From positions 1-28,430 of IMG/VR virus record IMGVR_UViG_3300029258_001000: 28,430 nucleotides of DNA, one strand, 5' to 3'. Origin of the DNA: a virus. A program made the translations under genes and the position numbers. Each line of letters opens with the position of its first letter. Positions within the stretch are counted from its first letter, which is position 1. Positions 1 to 4,474 of this stretch are shown here, one piece after another. Under the pieces are notes generated by a model. That model did no database searches. It had not been told where the DNA came from and saw nothing but the letters and a program-made list of their open reading frames with translations.

Positions 1-56
1 AATCCTGGCCAGGGCGGCAGGATAACCAAACATAAACCATCACAGAGAGGCGCCTA

Positions 57-251
57 ATGCCATTGTACCGTTTCAATCTGATCAGCCTTGGTAGAGTGAT
101 CGGCAGCCAGGAACAGGAATGCACAGACGACCACGCAGCAGTTGCCGAGCAATATGATGGCCTCGAAATTGGACCGTCTAATAGTCGCTGGGTTGAACTG
201 TACAAGGTTGATCCGCGAACAAAACAATTGCTCCCGGTACACGCAGCATGA
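57..251 (+). CDS. Small hypothetical phage protein
   Basis: This ORF encodes 64 aa starting at ATG 57, with a GAGAGG ribosome-binding site about 7 nt upstream. I recognise no family. The protein is soluble and acidic to neutral, with no membrane segment; its C-terminal half (SRWVELYKVDP) could be a small beta fold. Its TGA overlaps the ATG of the next gene (ATGA at 248-251), so the pair is probably translationally coupled. This coupling is the main reason to believe the ORF, together with its position at the head of a row of small same-strand genes, typical of a phage early region. No function is assigned. Confidence 0.65.
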   Translation: MPLYRFNLISLGRVIGSQEQECTDDHAAVAEQYDGLEIGPSNSRWVELYKVDPRTKQLLPVHAA

Positions 252-436
252 CCCATTGGTCTGACGAACACCTAACCATGATCGACGACTGCGAGAAGCG
301 CGAAAGCCGTCTGACTGAGTGGGAAGCCGGCTTTATCGACTCGCTACGGTCTCAGATTGAGCGTGACCGCAGACCAACAGAACGGCAGATCGAGACGCTA
401 GACCGCATCTGGGAACACGCAACAGAAAGAGGCTGA
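248..436 (+). CDS. Small conserved phage protein (…LDRIWE type)
   Basis: This gene encodes 62 aa, starts at ATG 248 and overlaps the upstream stop by 4 nt. The sequence is highly charged and predicted helical. The pattern WEAGFIDSLRSQIER followed by ETLDRIWE resembles small proteins of unknown function common in phages of Pseudomonas and relatives; this is recalled from the family pattern, not searched. It has no signal peptide or membrane segment. It ends 4 nt before the next ATG (441), so it belongs to the same early-type operon. Its role is unknown; a DNA- or protein-binding helical adaptor is possible but not supported by any motif. Confidence 0.7.
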   Translation: MTHWSDEHLTMIDDCEKRESRLTEWEAGFIDSLRSQIERDRRPTERQIETLDRIWEHATERG

Positions 437-440
437 CCGA

Positions 441-599
441 ATGAAGAGACTGCCTATCATCCGACACATCCGCTTCTGGTGGCTACGATACCGCGTTTAC
501 TCCCACGCTTACGAGCTGGGCCGAATTGGCGTAGGCCTCGGCCAGCCGCATCAAGCAGACCTTGAACACCTGGAGAGAATTTGGAGGGGCGAAGCGTGA
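441..599 (+). CDS. Very small basic phage protein
   Basis: This gene encodes 52 aa from ATG 441. The N-terminal half is strongly basic and aromatic (KRLPIIRHIRFWWLRYR), followed by a helical HQADLEHLERIWRGEA tail. It resembles short phage proteins ending in DLxxLxxIWRG, which supports a real gene. It is coupled to the preceding gene by a 4-nt gap and to the following GTG start by overlap (GTGA at 596-599). Its function is unknown. The last codons and the following MTDSS start are embedded in a 19-bp segment (588-606) repeated at 1039-1057, so this gene's end marks a recombination joint. Confidence 0.6.
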   Translation: MKRLPIIRHIRFWWLRYRVYSHAYELGRIGVGLGQPHQADLEHLERIWRGEA

Positions 600-697
600 C
601 GGATTCATCAAAGCGTCACCAGATACCCGAGCTTTGCCGAGGCGATTACGCCTGCGACTTTGATTGGGATGCCTGGACGGCAGATCGGTACTCATAA
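596..697 (+). CDS. Chimeric mini-ORF, probable recombination remnant
   Basis: This 33-aa ORF has a GTG start at 596 overlapping the previous stop. It begins MTDSS, exactly as the gene at 1047 does. Its remaining 26 or so residues (HQIPELCRGDYACDFDWDA…) match the C-terminus of the gene at 1409-1954 with one substitution. At DNA level, 615-692 equals 1872-1949 with a single mismatch (647 T versus 1904 G). The ORF therefore looks like the head of one gene fused to the tail of another after a deletion or recombination event. It may be translated by coupling, but a function is doubtful. Confidence 0.45.
   Translation: MTDSSKRHQIPELCRGDYACDFDWDAWTADRYS
615..692 (+). repeat. 78-bp direct repeat, copy 1
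   Basis: This stretch is near-identical to 1872-1949, with one mismatch at 647/1904. It encodes the HQIPELCRGD…TADRY segment in the same reading frame in both copies. The two copies lie 1257 bp apart in direct orientation, so recombination between them would delete three genes. Confidence 0.9.
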
Positions 698-698
698 C

Positions 699-1030
699 GA
701 CAAGGCTGGACTTTTAACTGGAGATCTACATGCGAGATGAAAAACTCAAAGAGGCGCTAGATTTATTGGAAATATCTGCCGACGACATCCCCGATGATTT
801 GTGGCGCGAGGCAACCAGCGAATGGGTCAAAAATCTCAATGTTTGTATACATGACGGCAAAATACATATTTACGATGATTATTCGGAACGAAAAATCAGT
901 ATTACCAAAGCTATTAAGGAAGGTATGGATTTATCAGACCACGAAGACGATGAGGAAAGATCGAAATGGAAAAAAACTAGCAACGAATTGGCTGCTGCAA
1001 TTCATGACATCGACCTATTTTTGGCCTAAC
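699..1030 (+). other. AT-richer insert bounded by TAACGAC
   Basis: TAACGAC occurs at 695-701 and again at 1027-1033. The enclosed segment carries one gene (730-1029) that is visibly more AT-rich than its neighbours. Removing the segment joins the chimeric mini-ORF directly to the leader of the gene at 1047. TAAC at each edge resembles the conserved inner part of an attC R'' box, but no complete attC fold is visible. Insertion by integron-like or other recombination is an inference. Confidence 0.4.
730..1029 (+). CDS. Acidic orphan protein, AT-rich, probably acquired
   Basis: This gene encodes 99 aa from ATG 730, with GGAG at 720-723 upstream. The protein is very acidic (clusters DDIPDD and DHEDDEERSK) and mostly helical at both ends, with a short basic/aromatic central stretch (HDGKIHIYDDY). 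It has no membrane segment, signal peptide or recognised motif. Base composition is AT-richer than the surrounding genes, and TAACGAC flanks it on both sides, which suggests recent arrival. Size, acidity and helical content would fit a DNA mimic or an inhibitor of a host defence, but that is speculation; the protein could equally be an ordinary orphan. Confidence 0.65.
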   Translation: MRDEKLKEALDLLEISADDIPDDLWREATSEWVKNLNVCIHDGKIHIYDDYSERKISITKAIKEGMDLSDHEDDEERSKWKKTSNELAAAIHDIDLFLA

Positions 1031-1046
1031 GACGGAAAGGCGAAGC

Positions 1047-1397
1047 GTGACGGATTCCTCAAGCGATACCTGCGCACAACAAGCTGCTACTGAGGGTATC
1101 AAAGCGTCAGTCAGCGACAGTGAGCGACGGCAACCCCATATGAACACGCCTGGTTGGCGCCGGATCAACGGCAGAGCGCCAAAACCAGAGCCGCCGATCA
1201 ACACGCCTGTGCTTGTTGTGGCGTGTGTGGTCATTGACCCTGCTGTTGAAATTATGGCATGGACTGGCGACGGTTGGTCGAACGGAACATACGGCCGGTG
1301 GGATATGGCAACAAATGACGGAGACCATATTTACTACTGGATGCCTTTACCTGAGTTCCCAAACACAACCCCAGAAGAACTATGGGGCGACAGCTAA
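1047..1397 (+). CDS. DUF551-like small phage protein
   Basis: This gene encodes 116 aa from GTG 1047 (an alternative ATG at 1140 gives an 86-aa form starting MNTPGW). The C-terminal part has the features of the DUF551 group: an INTPVLVV strand, a GDGWSNGTYGRW segment and the terminal DHIYYWMPLPEFP motif. The family is common in phages and its biochemical role is unknown. The N-terminal ~30 residues are low in structure and share MTDSS with the mini-ORF at 596. The stop lies 11 nt upstream of the next GTG start. A second protein of the same type, shorter and ending HWMPLPEPP, lies at 2041-2247 inside the cassette array. Confidence 0.7.
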   Translation: MTDSSSDTCAQQAATEGIKASVSDSERRQPHMNTPGWRRINGRAPKPEPPINTPVLVVACVVIDPAVEIMAWTGDGWSNGTYGRWDMATNDGDHIYYWMPLPEFPNTTPEELWGDS

Positions 1398-1408
1398 CGG
1401 AGGTAGAT

Positions 1409-1954
1409 GTGAAAATCAAAGCACTAGCCAATGTGGCCTCTGAAATCCCATCAGCACCGGTTGTTGTTGATTTGCAGAATGGTGAACGGGTATCGACAAC
1501 GGGTTTCGTTGTTCGTGACGGAGACGACAACCAGCCGATCATCGTGCTGAAGGCCAAAAGCCTGATTAGCCAGAAACAGAAAGACAGTTTTATAAAAGAT
1601 GAGTTATCCATTTCTGATGACCAACGATTGAGGCCCGCCGTTGTGGCGCCTCTTGAGCAAACTGTTATGAGTCTTGATTTCCGGAAAACGATGTGGGCCG
1701 AGATGAAACCAGACATGTACGACGGCGAGCAGTGCGACCAAGTACGCCCGCAGTGGCAGGGATTCGCGGAAGGCGACATGGACTCGGATTACAGCGAAAC
1801 CCTTGAGCTAGCTGCCAAGCATTTCCCGCCCGGGACAAAGGTGCTGGTACTGGAACCAGAGTGTCCAAAGTGTCACCAGATACCCGAGCTTTGCCGAGGC
1901 GATGACGCCTGCGACTTTGATTGGGATGCCTGGACGGCAGATCGGTACTGTTAA
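1409..1954 (+). CDS. Hypothetical phage protein with Cys-containing C-terminus
   Basis: This gene encodes 181 aa. GTG 1409 is chosen over ATG 1382 because a strong GGAGG (1399-1403) precedes it at good spacing. The N-terminal ~60 residues look like a beta-rich domain (VVVDLQNGERVSTTGFVV). The middle is acidic. The C-terminus carries ECPKC, then C in ELCRGDDAC, then the FDWDAWTADRY ending, a pattern seen in uncharacterised phage proteins and possibly a small metal site. Its last 78 bp are duplicated at 615-692. The stop codon lies within the first attC-like site, so this gene is either the last native early gene or the first cassette. No function is assigned. Confidence 0.7.
   Translation: MKIKALANVASEIPSAPVVVDLQNGERVSTTGFVVRDGDDNQPIIVLKAKSLISQKQKDSFIKDELSISDDQRLRPAVVAPLEQTVMSLDFRKTMWAEMKPDMYDGEQCDQVRPQWQGFAEGDMDSDYSETLELAAKHFPPGTKVLVLEPECPKCHQIPELCRGDDACDFDWDAWTADRYC
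1872..1949 (+). repeat. 78-bp direct repeat, copy 2
   Basis: This is the second copy of the 615-692 sequence, differing at one base. It sits at the very 3' end of the 1409-1954 gene, immediately before the first attC-like site. Confidence 0.9.
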
Positions 1955-2032
1955 CACCAACCATTTGGGGCGGCGCGCTTTGCGCGGCGTCCCAGCAGCC
2001 GATAGGCTGCGACACGATTTACTTGTTTTAGG
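1949..2032 (+). other. Degenerate attC-like or attI-like site
   Basis: TGTTAAC at the gene end would be R'', and CTTGTTTTAG (R' core at 2025-2031) lies just before the next gene's RBS. Between them are two strong hairpins (GCGCGC/GCGCGGCG around 1972-1992 and GCAGCC…GGCTGC). The outer pairing is imperfect, so this could be a decayed attC, or the outer attI-type boundary of the array. Confidence 0.4.
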
Positions 2033-2040
2033 AGAGATTT

Positions 2041-2247
2041 ATGTGGGAGCCAATTTCCACAGCACCAATGGACCGAAAAACGCTGGTGCTGACATATGAC
2101 CCGAGCGCGCCGGAGGACGAAAGAATCCGAGTTGACCGCTGGGACTACCTTGGCCGCGACGACCTGGACAACAGCGTGTACGGGTGGGATGGATCTCCTA
2201 CTCATTGGATGCCTTTGCCAGAACCTCCGGCCTCCCAACGCTGTTAA
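2041..2247 (+). CDS. DUF551-like protein, first gene of cassette 1
   Basis: This gene encodes 68 aa from ATG 2041, with GGAGAG about 8 nt upstream. The protein begins MWEPISTAPMDRKTLVL, the characteristic 'W-PI-TAP-D' opening of DUF551-type phage proteins, and closes with HWMPLPEPP. Its biochemical function is unknown. It starts 16 nt after the R' core of the preceding attC-like site, as expected for a cassette gene, and is followed after 13 nt by a second gene in the same cassette. It is related in type to the protein at 1047-1397 just outside the array, suggesting that phage genes and cassette cargo share an origin. Confidence 0.75.
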   Translation: MWEPISTAPMDRKTLVLTYDPSAPEDERIRVDRWDYLGRDDLDNSVYGWDGSPTHWMPLPEPPASQRC

Positions 2248-2260
2248 GCGTGGAGGATTT

Positions 2261-2584
2261 ATGAGCAATGCAATTGATGATGTGATTCGAGAACGCCGCC
2301 ATCAGATCGAGCGTGAAGGATTCAACCCCGAACATGATGATAAGCACTTTGGCGGCGAGCTGTCGAAGGCGGCAGCAGGATACGCTGACCACGCGGCTGA
2401 TGTTCTTGCCAATGGAGAGCGCGGCGCAAACTGGGATGCTCCGTGCGACTGGCCTTGGGAAGATCAATACTGGAAACCGACATCTCCACGGCGCGACTTA
2501 GTGAAGGCAGCGGCTCTAATTATCGCCGAGATAGAGAGGATTGATCGAGAGCACTTTGCGCGTACCGAAGAACGCTCTGCGTAA
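2261..2584 (+). CDS. Conserved phage protein (EHDD / RRDLVKAAALIIAEIER type)
   Basis: This gene encodes 107 aa. ATG 2261 is chosen because GGAGG lies at 2252-2256. Conserved features include IRERRHQIEREGFNPEHDD near the N-terminus, a helical AAAGYADHA segment, the WPWEDQYWKP motif and the C-terminal RRDLVKAAALIIAEIERID helix. This combination is very common in proteins of unknown function from phages and plasmids. The mostly helical fold with conserved E/D residues loosely recalls all-alpha NTP pyrophosphatase-like proteins, but I would not claim activity. It is the second gene of cassette 1, with a 50-nt gap before the attC. Confidence 0.8.
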   Translation: MSNAIDDVIRERRHQIEREGFNPEHDDKHFGGELSKAAAGYADHAADVLANGERGANWDAPCDWPWEDQYWKPTSPRRDLVKAAALIIAEIERIDREHFARTEERSA

Positions 2585-2634
2585 GATACACCGACCACCG
2601 ATGCATTCTGGCAGCACTGATGCTGCGCCAAGTG

Positions 2635-2692
2635 GCCTAACGGCCAAGTAACCGGCGAGCGTAGCGAGTCCGAGTTGACTTGCTTGTTAGCG
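2635..2692 (+). other. attC: attC site 2
   Basis: R'' is GCCTAAC (2635-2641) and R' is GTTAGCG (2686-2692), preceded by CTT. The inner arms AAGTAAC and GTTGACTT pair with a single unpaired G, the extrahelical base typical of attC bottom-strand folding. A CGG…CCG inner stem encloses GAGCGTAGCGAG. Total length is about 58 bp. Confidence 0.8.
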
Positions 2693-2709
2693 TGAATTTT
2701 GGAGGTAAC

Positions 2710-3210
2710 ATGAACAGAGTAATGCTTGATTTGGAAACAATGGGAAACGGCACTAATGCCGCGATTATCGCTATCGGGGCGGCCCGTTTTGATGTCGGTG
2801 AAATTACCGATGAATTTTATGCGGTGGTTGATCTGGCCTCATCGGTTGCGGTTGGACTGGAGATTGATGCCAGTACCATCATGTGGTGGATGAAGCAGAG
2901 CGACGATGCAAGGAAACAGTTTGAGCGTGATAACGTTCCGTTGGTGGAGGCGTTGAAACAATTTTCCGAATGGGTTGGAGAAGATGCGGAAGTGTGGGGA
3001 AATGGGGCTGCGTTTGATAACGCAATATTGAGCAACGCATACCGAAAATGCGGCATGGAACAGCCGTGGAAATTCTGGAACGACCGCTGCTATCGAACTG
3101 TAAAGAGTATGAACCCGTACGTGAAAATGGTACGTCAGGGTGTGTATCACAGAGCTGTTGATGACGCGAAGAGCCAAGCTGACCACCTGATGCGGATGCT
3201 TTCACGCTAA
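2710..3210 (+). CDS. DEDDh 3'-5' exonuclease, Rv2179c/DUF5051-like (cassette 2)
   Basis: This gene encodes 166 aa. ATG 2710 is preceded by GGAGG (2701-2705) and was chosen over the in-frame ATG at 2680, which lies inside the attC. Exonuclease motifs are complete: ExoI DLET (D7, E9), ExoII WGNGAAFDN (D103), and ExoIII HRAVDDA (H147, D152). The small size and the MWWMKQSDDAR segment fit the single-domain Rv2179c-like 3'-5' exoribonuclease group found in phages and mobile elements. It is expected to degrade single-stranded or structured nucleic acid from the 3' end in the cytoplasm; substrate preference is not readable from sequence. The stop codon TAA is part of the R'' box of the following attC, a hallmark of a cassette gene. 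Confidence 0.9.
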   Translation: MNRVMLDLETMGNGTNAAIIAIGAARFDVGEITDEFYAVVDLASSVAVGLEIDASTIMWWMKQSDDARKQFERDNVPLVEALKQFSEWVGEDAEVWGNGAAFDNAILSNAYRKCGMEQPWKFWNDRCYRTVKSMNPYVKMVRQGVYHRAVDDAKSQADHLMRMLSR

Positions 3211-3265
3211 CGATCAGGGTAAGCGGGCGCGATTTTTGCGCTCCGCTTGACCCGCTTGTTATGCG
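3205..3265 (+). other. attC: attC site 3
   Basis: R'' GCTAAC (3206-3211) overlaps the preceding stop codon, and R' is GTTATGC (3258-3264). L'' GGGTAAGCGG and L' CCGCTTGACCC pair perfectly except for one extrahelical G, the orientation signal of attC sites. The apical part (GCGCGATTTTTGCGC) closes as a hairpin. This is the clearest attC in the window, about 60 bp long. Confidence 0.88.
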
Positions 3266-3282
3266 TTTTTGAGGGTAGAAAT

Positions 3283-3633
3283 ATGAGTGGACAAAATTGT
3301 AAACACGGATTGCCTCGTGACGAATGCGCACGTTGCTTCAACGAGTTTTCCATCCCTGTTGATGCGTATTTGGATGCGCGAGAAGACCGCGCTTTTGCTG
3401 ATTTGAGGGCAAGCGGTGGAACCGTTGACGCGATTGAGGCCAGCATGCGGAATTTAGCAAAATGCCCTTTTTGCGGGAACCGGCAATTGATCGTGAGCGA
3501 ACATGACTGCGGGGACAACGTGCGCGAGCATGCAGATATTGTCGTGTGTGGTGATTGTGGGGCACGCGGCCCCTGGGGCGATAACGAAACTGATGCAATG
3601 GATCTCTGGAATAGGCGTGACGGGATTGTTTGA
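3283..3633 (+). CDS. Lar-type restriction-alleviation zinc-ribbon protein (cassette 3)
   Basis: This gene encodes 116 aa. The start is ATG 3283 (GAGGG upstream), since the longer in-frame start lies in the attC. Residues ~61-111 form a Lar-like zinc ribbon: CPFCG (C61, C64), a hydrophobic strand, CGDCGARGP (C89, C92), and the closing DAMDLWNRR. An additional N-terminal CKHGLPRDECARC may bind a second metal. The Lar family is named after the Rac-prophage protein that modulates type I restriction-modification; many phage homologues are untested. Here the likely role is protecting incoming phage DNA from host restriction, inferred from family and context. TGA at 3631 abuts the R'' of attC 4. Confidence 0.8.
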   Translation: MSGQNCKHGLPRDECARCFNEFSIPVDAYLDAREDRAFADLRASGGTVDAIEASMRNLAKCPFCGNRQLIVSEHDCGDNVREHADIVVCGDCGARGPWGDNETDAMDLWNRRDGIV

Positions 3634-3634
3634 C

Positions 3635-3769
3635 GCATAACGCCAAGCTATGCGGCGGCTGGTGCGCAGCGGCAAGCTTGCGCAATAATGCCGAAGGCAT
3701 GCGCGAGCTGCCGCGTAGCACCAGGCGTCCGAGTGAGCGAAGCGAACGGCATGAGCGACTTGTTATGTG
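3635..3769 (+). other. attC: attC site 4, long form
   Basis: R'' is GCATAAC (3635-3641) and R' is GTTATGT (3762-3768), preceded by GCGACTT. The ~135-bp interior is rich in inverted repeats (for example GCATGCGC/GCGCAATAATGC and CGAGTGAGCGAAGCGAACG), comparable in length to long VCR-type attC sites. The long fold distinguishes it from the ~60-bp sites either side. Confidence 0.75.
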
Positions 3770-4055
3770 CTGCGGCGCACGGAAACACCCAGCCTTCCGC
3801 GGCCTGCGGTGGTTTGCCCGGCATAGACCAGTTGAAAACAGCACGGCATGAAAAATGACCGACCTTTTTCAGCAATGAACCTTCCTTTTCCAACGTGCCT
3901 TCCTTTCTCCGATTTTGCCTTCGCGAACCCCGGAGGAACAGCCCCCGGAATCGCTGCGCTTCAGCGCCCACCATCCGCCACCAGGCTTTCAAGTTCGCAA
4001 GGACTATTCCTACGAAGTGCCACACTGGCCAGCCCATGTTGTGCTTTACGCACAT
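3648..4055 (-). CDS. Possible antisense cassette ORF, doubtful
   Basis: This ORF spans 135 codons from an ATG lying within the R'' box of attC 5 to a stop inside attC 4. The first ~60 residues include a tryptophan-rich hydrophobic stretch followed by a strongly basic run (RGSRRQNRRKE) and could encode a short membrane-anchored peptide. The last ~45 residues are simply the complement of the attC. No RBS is evident. It is kept only because the sense strand of this cassette offers nothing better. Confidence 0.2.
   Translation of the reverse strand: MCVKHNMGWPVWHFVGIVLANLKAWWRMVGAEAQRFRGLFLRGSRRQNRRKEGTLEKEGSLLKKVGHFSCRAVFNWSMPGKPPQAAEGWVFPCAAAHNKSLMPFASLTRTPGATRQLAHAFGIIAQACRCAPAAA
3770..4051 (+). 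other. Cassette 4: no convincing sense gene
   Basis: Between attC 4 and attC 5 lie about 280 bp. A + strand frame from ATG 3848 gives 69 aa of compositionally biased sequence (many P, S, F) without a good RBS. On the - strand an ORF opens at 4055 (its ATG is inside the R'' of attC 5) and runs through the cassette and into attC 4. Its early part (WPVWHFVGIVLANLKAWW) looks more protein-like, but its tail is translated attC. I see no RNA gene or promoter I can defend. ORF-less and antisense-ORF cassettes are known in integrons; this is one of those, or a decayed gene. Confidence 0.5.
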
Positions 4056-4115
4056 AACGACTTTATTAACGCGACCCGGCGAAGCCGGGGTCGCTCGTTG
4101 AATTACTTGTTAGGC
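4052..4115 (+). other. attC: attC site 5
   Basis: R'' is ACATAAC (4052-4058) and R' is GTTAGGC (4109-4115), preceded by ACTT. The inner arms CTTTATTAACG and CGTTGAATTACTTG pair with an extrahelical base, and GCGACCCGGC/GCCGGGGTCGC forms a strong central stem. Total length is about 64 bp. Confidence 0.82.
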
Positions 4116-4132
4116 AGATTACGGAACTGACT

Positions 4133-4429
4133 ATGAAACACGTACTTACCGAAGCACTGAATGATGCGGTTACTGACTGGGATGGTGATTTCCATTTTGA
4201 GATCGAACAGACCGACACCTATGGCGATGAGTTTTTCTTTGATGTGACTGTGCGCCTGAACCGTCGCAAGGTGGAGCAATACTTTCCCGCTAAGGTGGTG
4301 ATAGACCGCGATCTCGATACCGAGTTTTGCTACATGGAGTGGGGCGAGGATTCATGGGAAATGATCGACCAATCGGCCTTGTTCACCTGGCTGTGGTTTG
4401 ACCTCGTGGACAAGCATGAGGCTGCCTAA
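4133..4429 (+). CDS. Acidic orphan protein (cassette 5, intI-proximal)
   Basis: This gene encodes 98 aa from ATG 4133, 18 nt after the R' of attC 5. The protein is acidic and aromatic, with a likely beta-rich middle (DFHFEIEQTDTYGDEFFFDVTV, VVIDRDLDTEFCYMEW) and an amphipathic, Trp-rich C-terminal helix (ALFTWLWFDLVDKHEA). It has no membrane signal or recognised family. Single-gene position, start close to an attC and stop (TAA) inside a GCCTAAC box are all typical of cassettes. Charge and size would be compatible with an inhibitor or DNA mimic, but this is unsupported. It is the last cassette before intI and lacks a complete attC of its own. Confidence 0.75.
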   Translation: MKHVLTEALNDAVTDWDGDFHFEIEQTDTYGDEFFFDVTVRLNRRKVEQYFPAKVVIDRDLDTEFCYMEWGEDSWEMIDQSALFTWLWFDLVDKHEAA

Positions 4430-4474
4430 CAGGTATTCACACGCAATACGGCATATTGAACAAGGCGCACAATA
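4424..4474. other. Array-intI junction: half attC or candidate attI
   Basis: GCCTAAC (4424-4430) is a perfect R''-type box, and read on the other strand it is GTTAGGC, a perfect core. No matching R' box follows before intI; the remaining 44 bp contain only TTGAACAAGG. The site could be a truncated attC, or an attI whose core has joined the array in inverted orientation. No LexA-type CTGT-N8-ACAG box is visible. Confidence 0.45.

Noticed and set aside
698-729. A short attC after the mini-ORF
   Set aside because: TAACGACAAG…CTTTTAAC gives a weak inverted repeat only; no R' box, no extrahelical-base geometry and too short.
794-1093. Alternative + frame over the acidic orphan
   Set aside because: It lacks an RBS, crosses the gene boundary and has unusual composition; the frame from 730 has an RBS and clean limits.
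2247-2261. An attC between the two genes of cassette 1
   Set aside because: GTTAAGCG at the gene end recalls a core, but only 13 nt separate the genes and no inverted-repeat structure exists.
2839-3331. Antisense ORFs over the exonuclease cassette
   Set aside because: They are open only by composition; the sense frame has complete DEDDh motifs, an RBS and cassette boundaries.
3207-3638. Antisense ORF over the Lar-type cassette
   Set aside because: The opposite frame carries the conserved zinc-ribbon motifs and ends at the attC R'' box.
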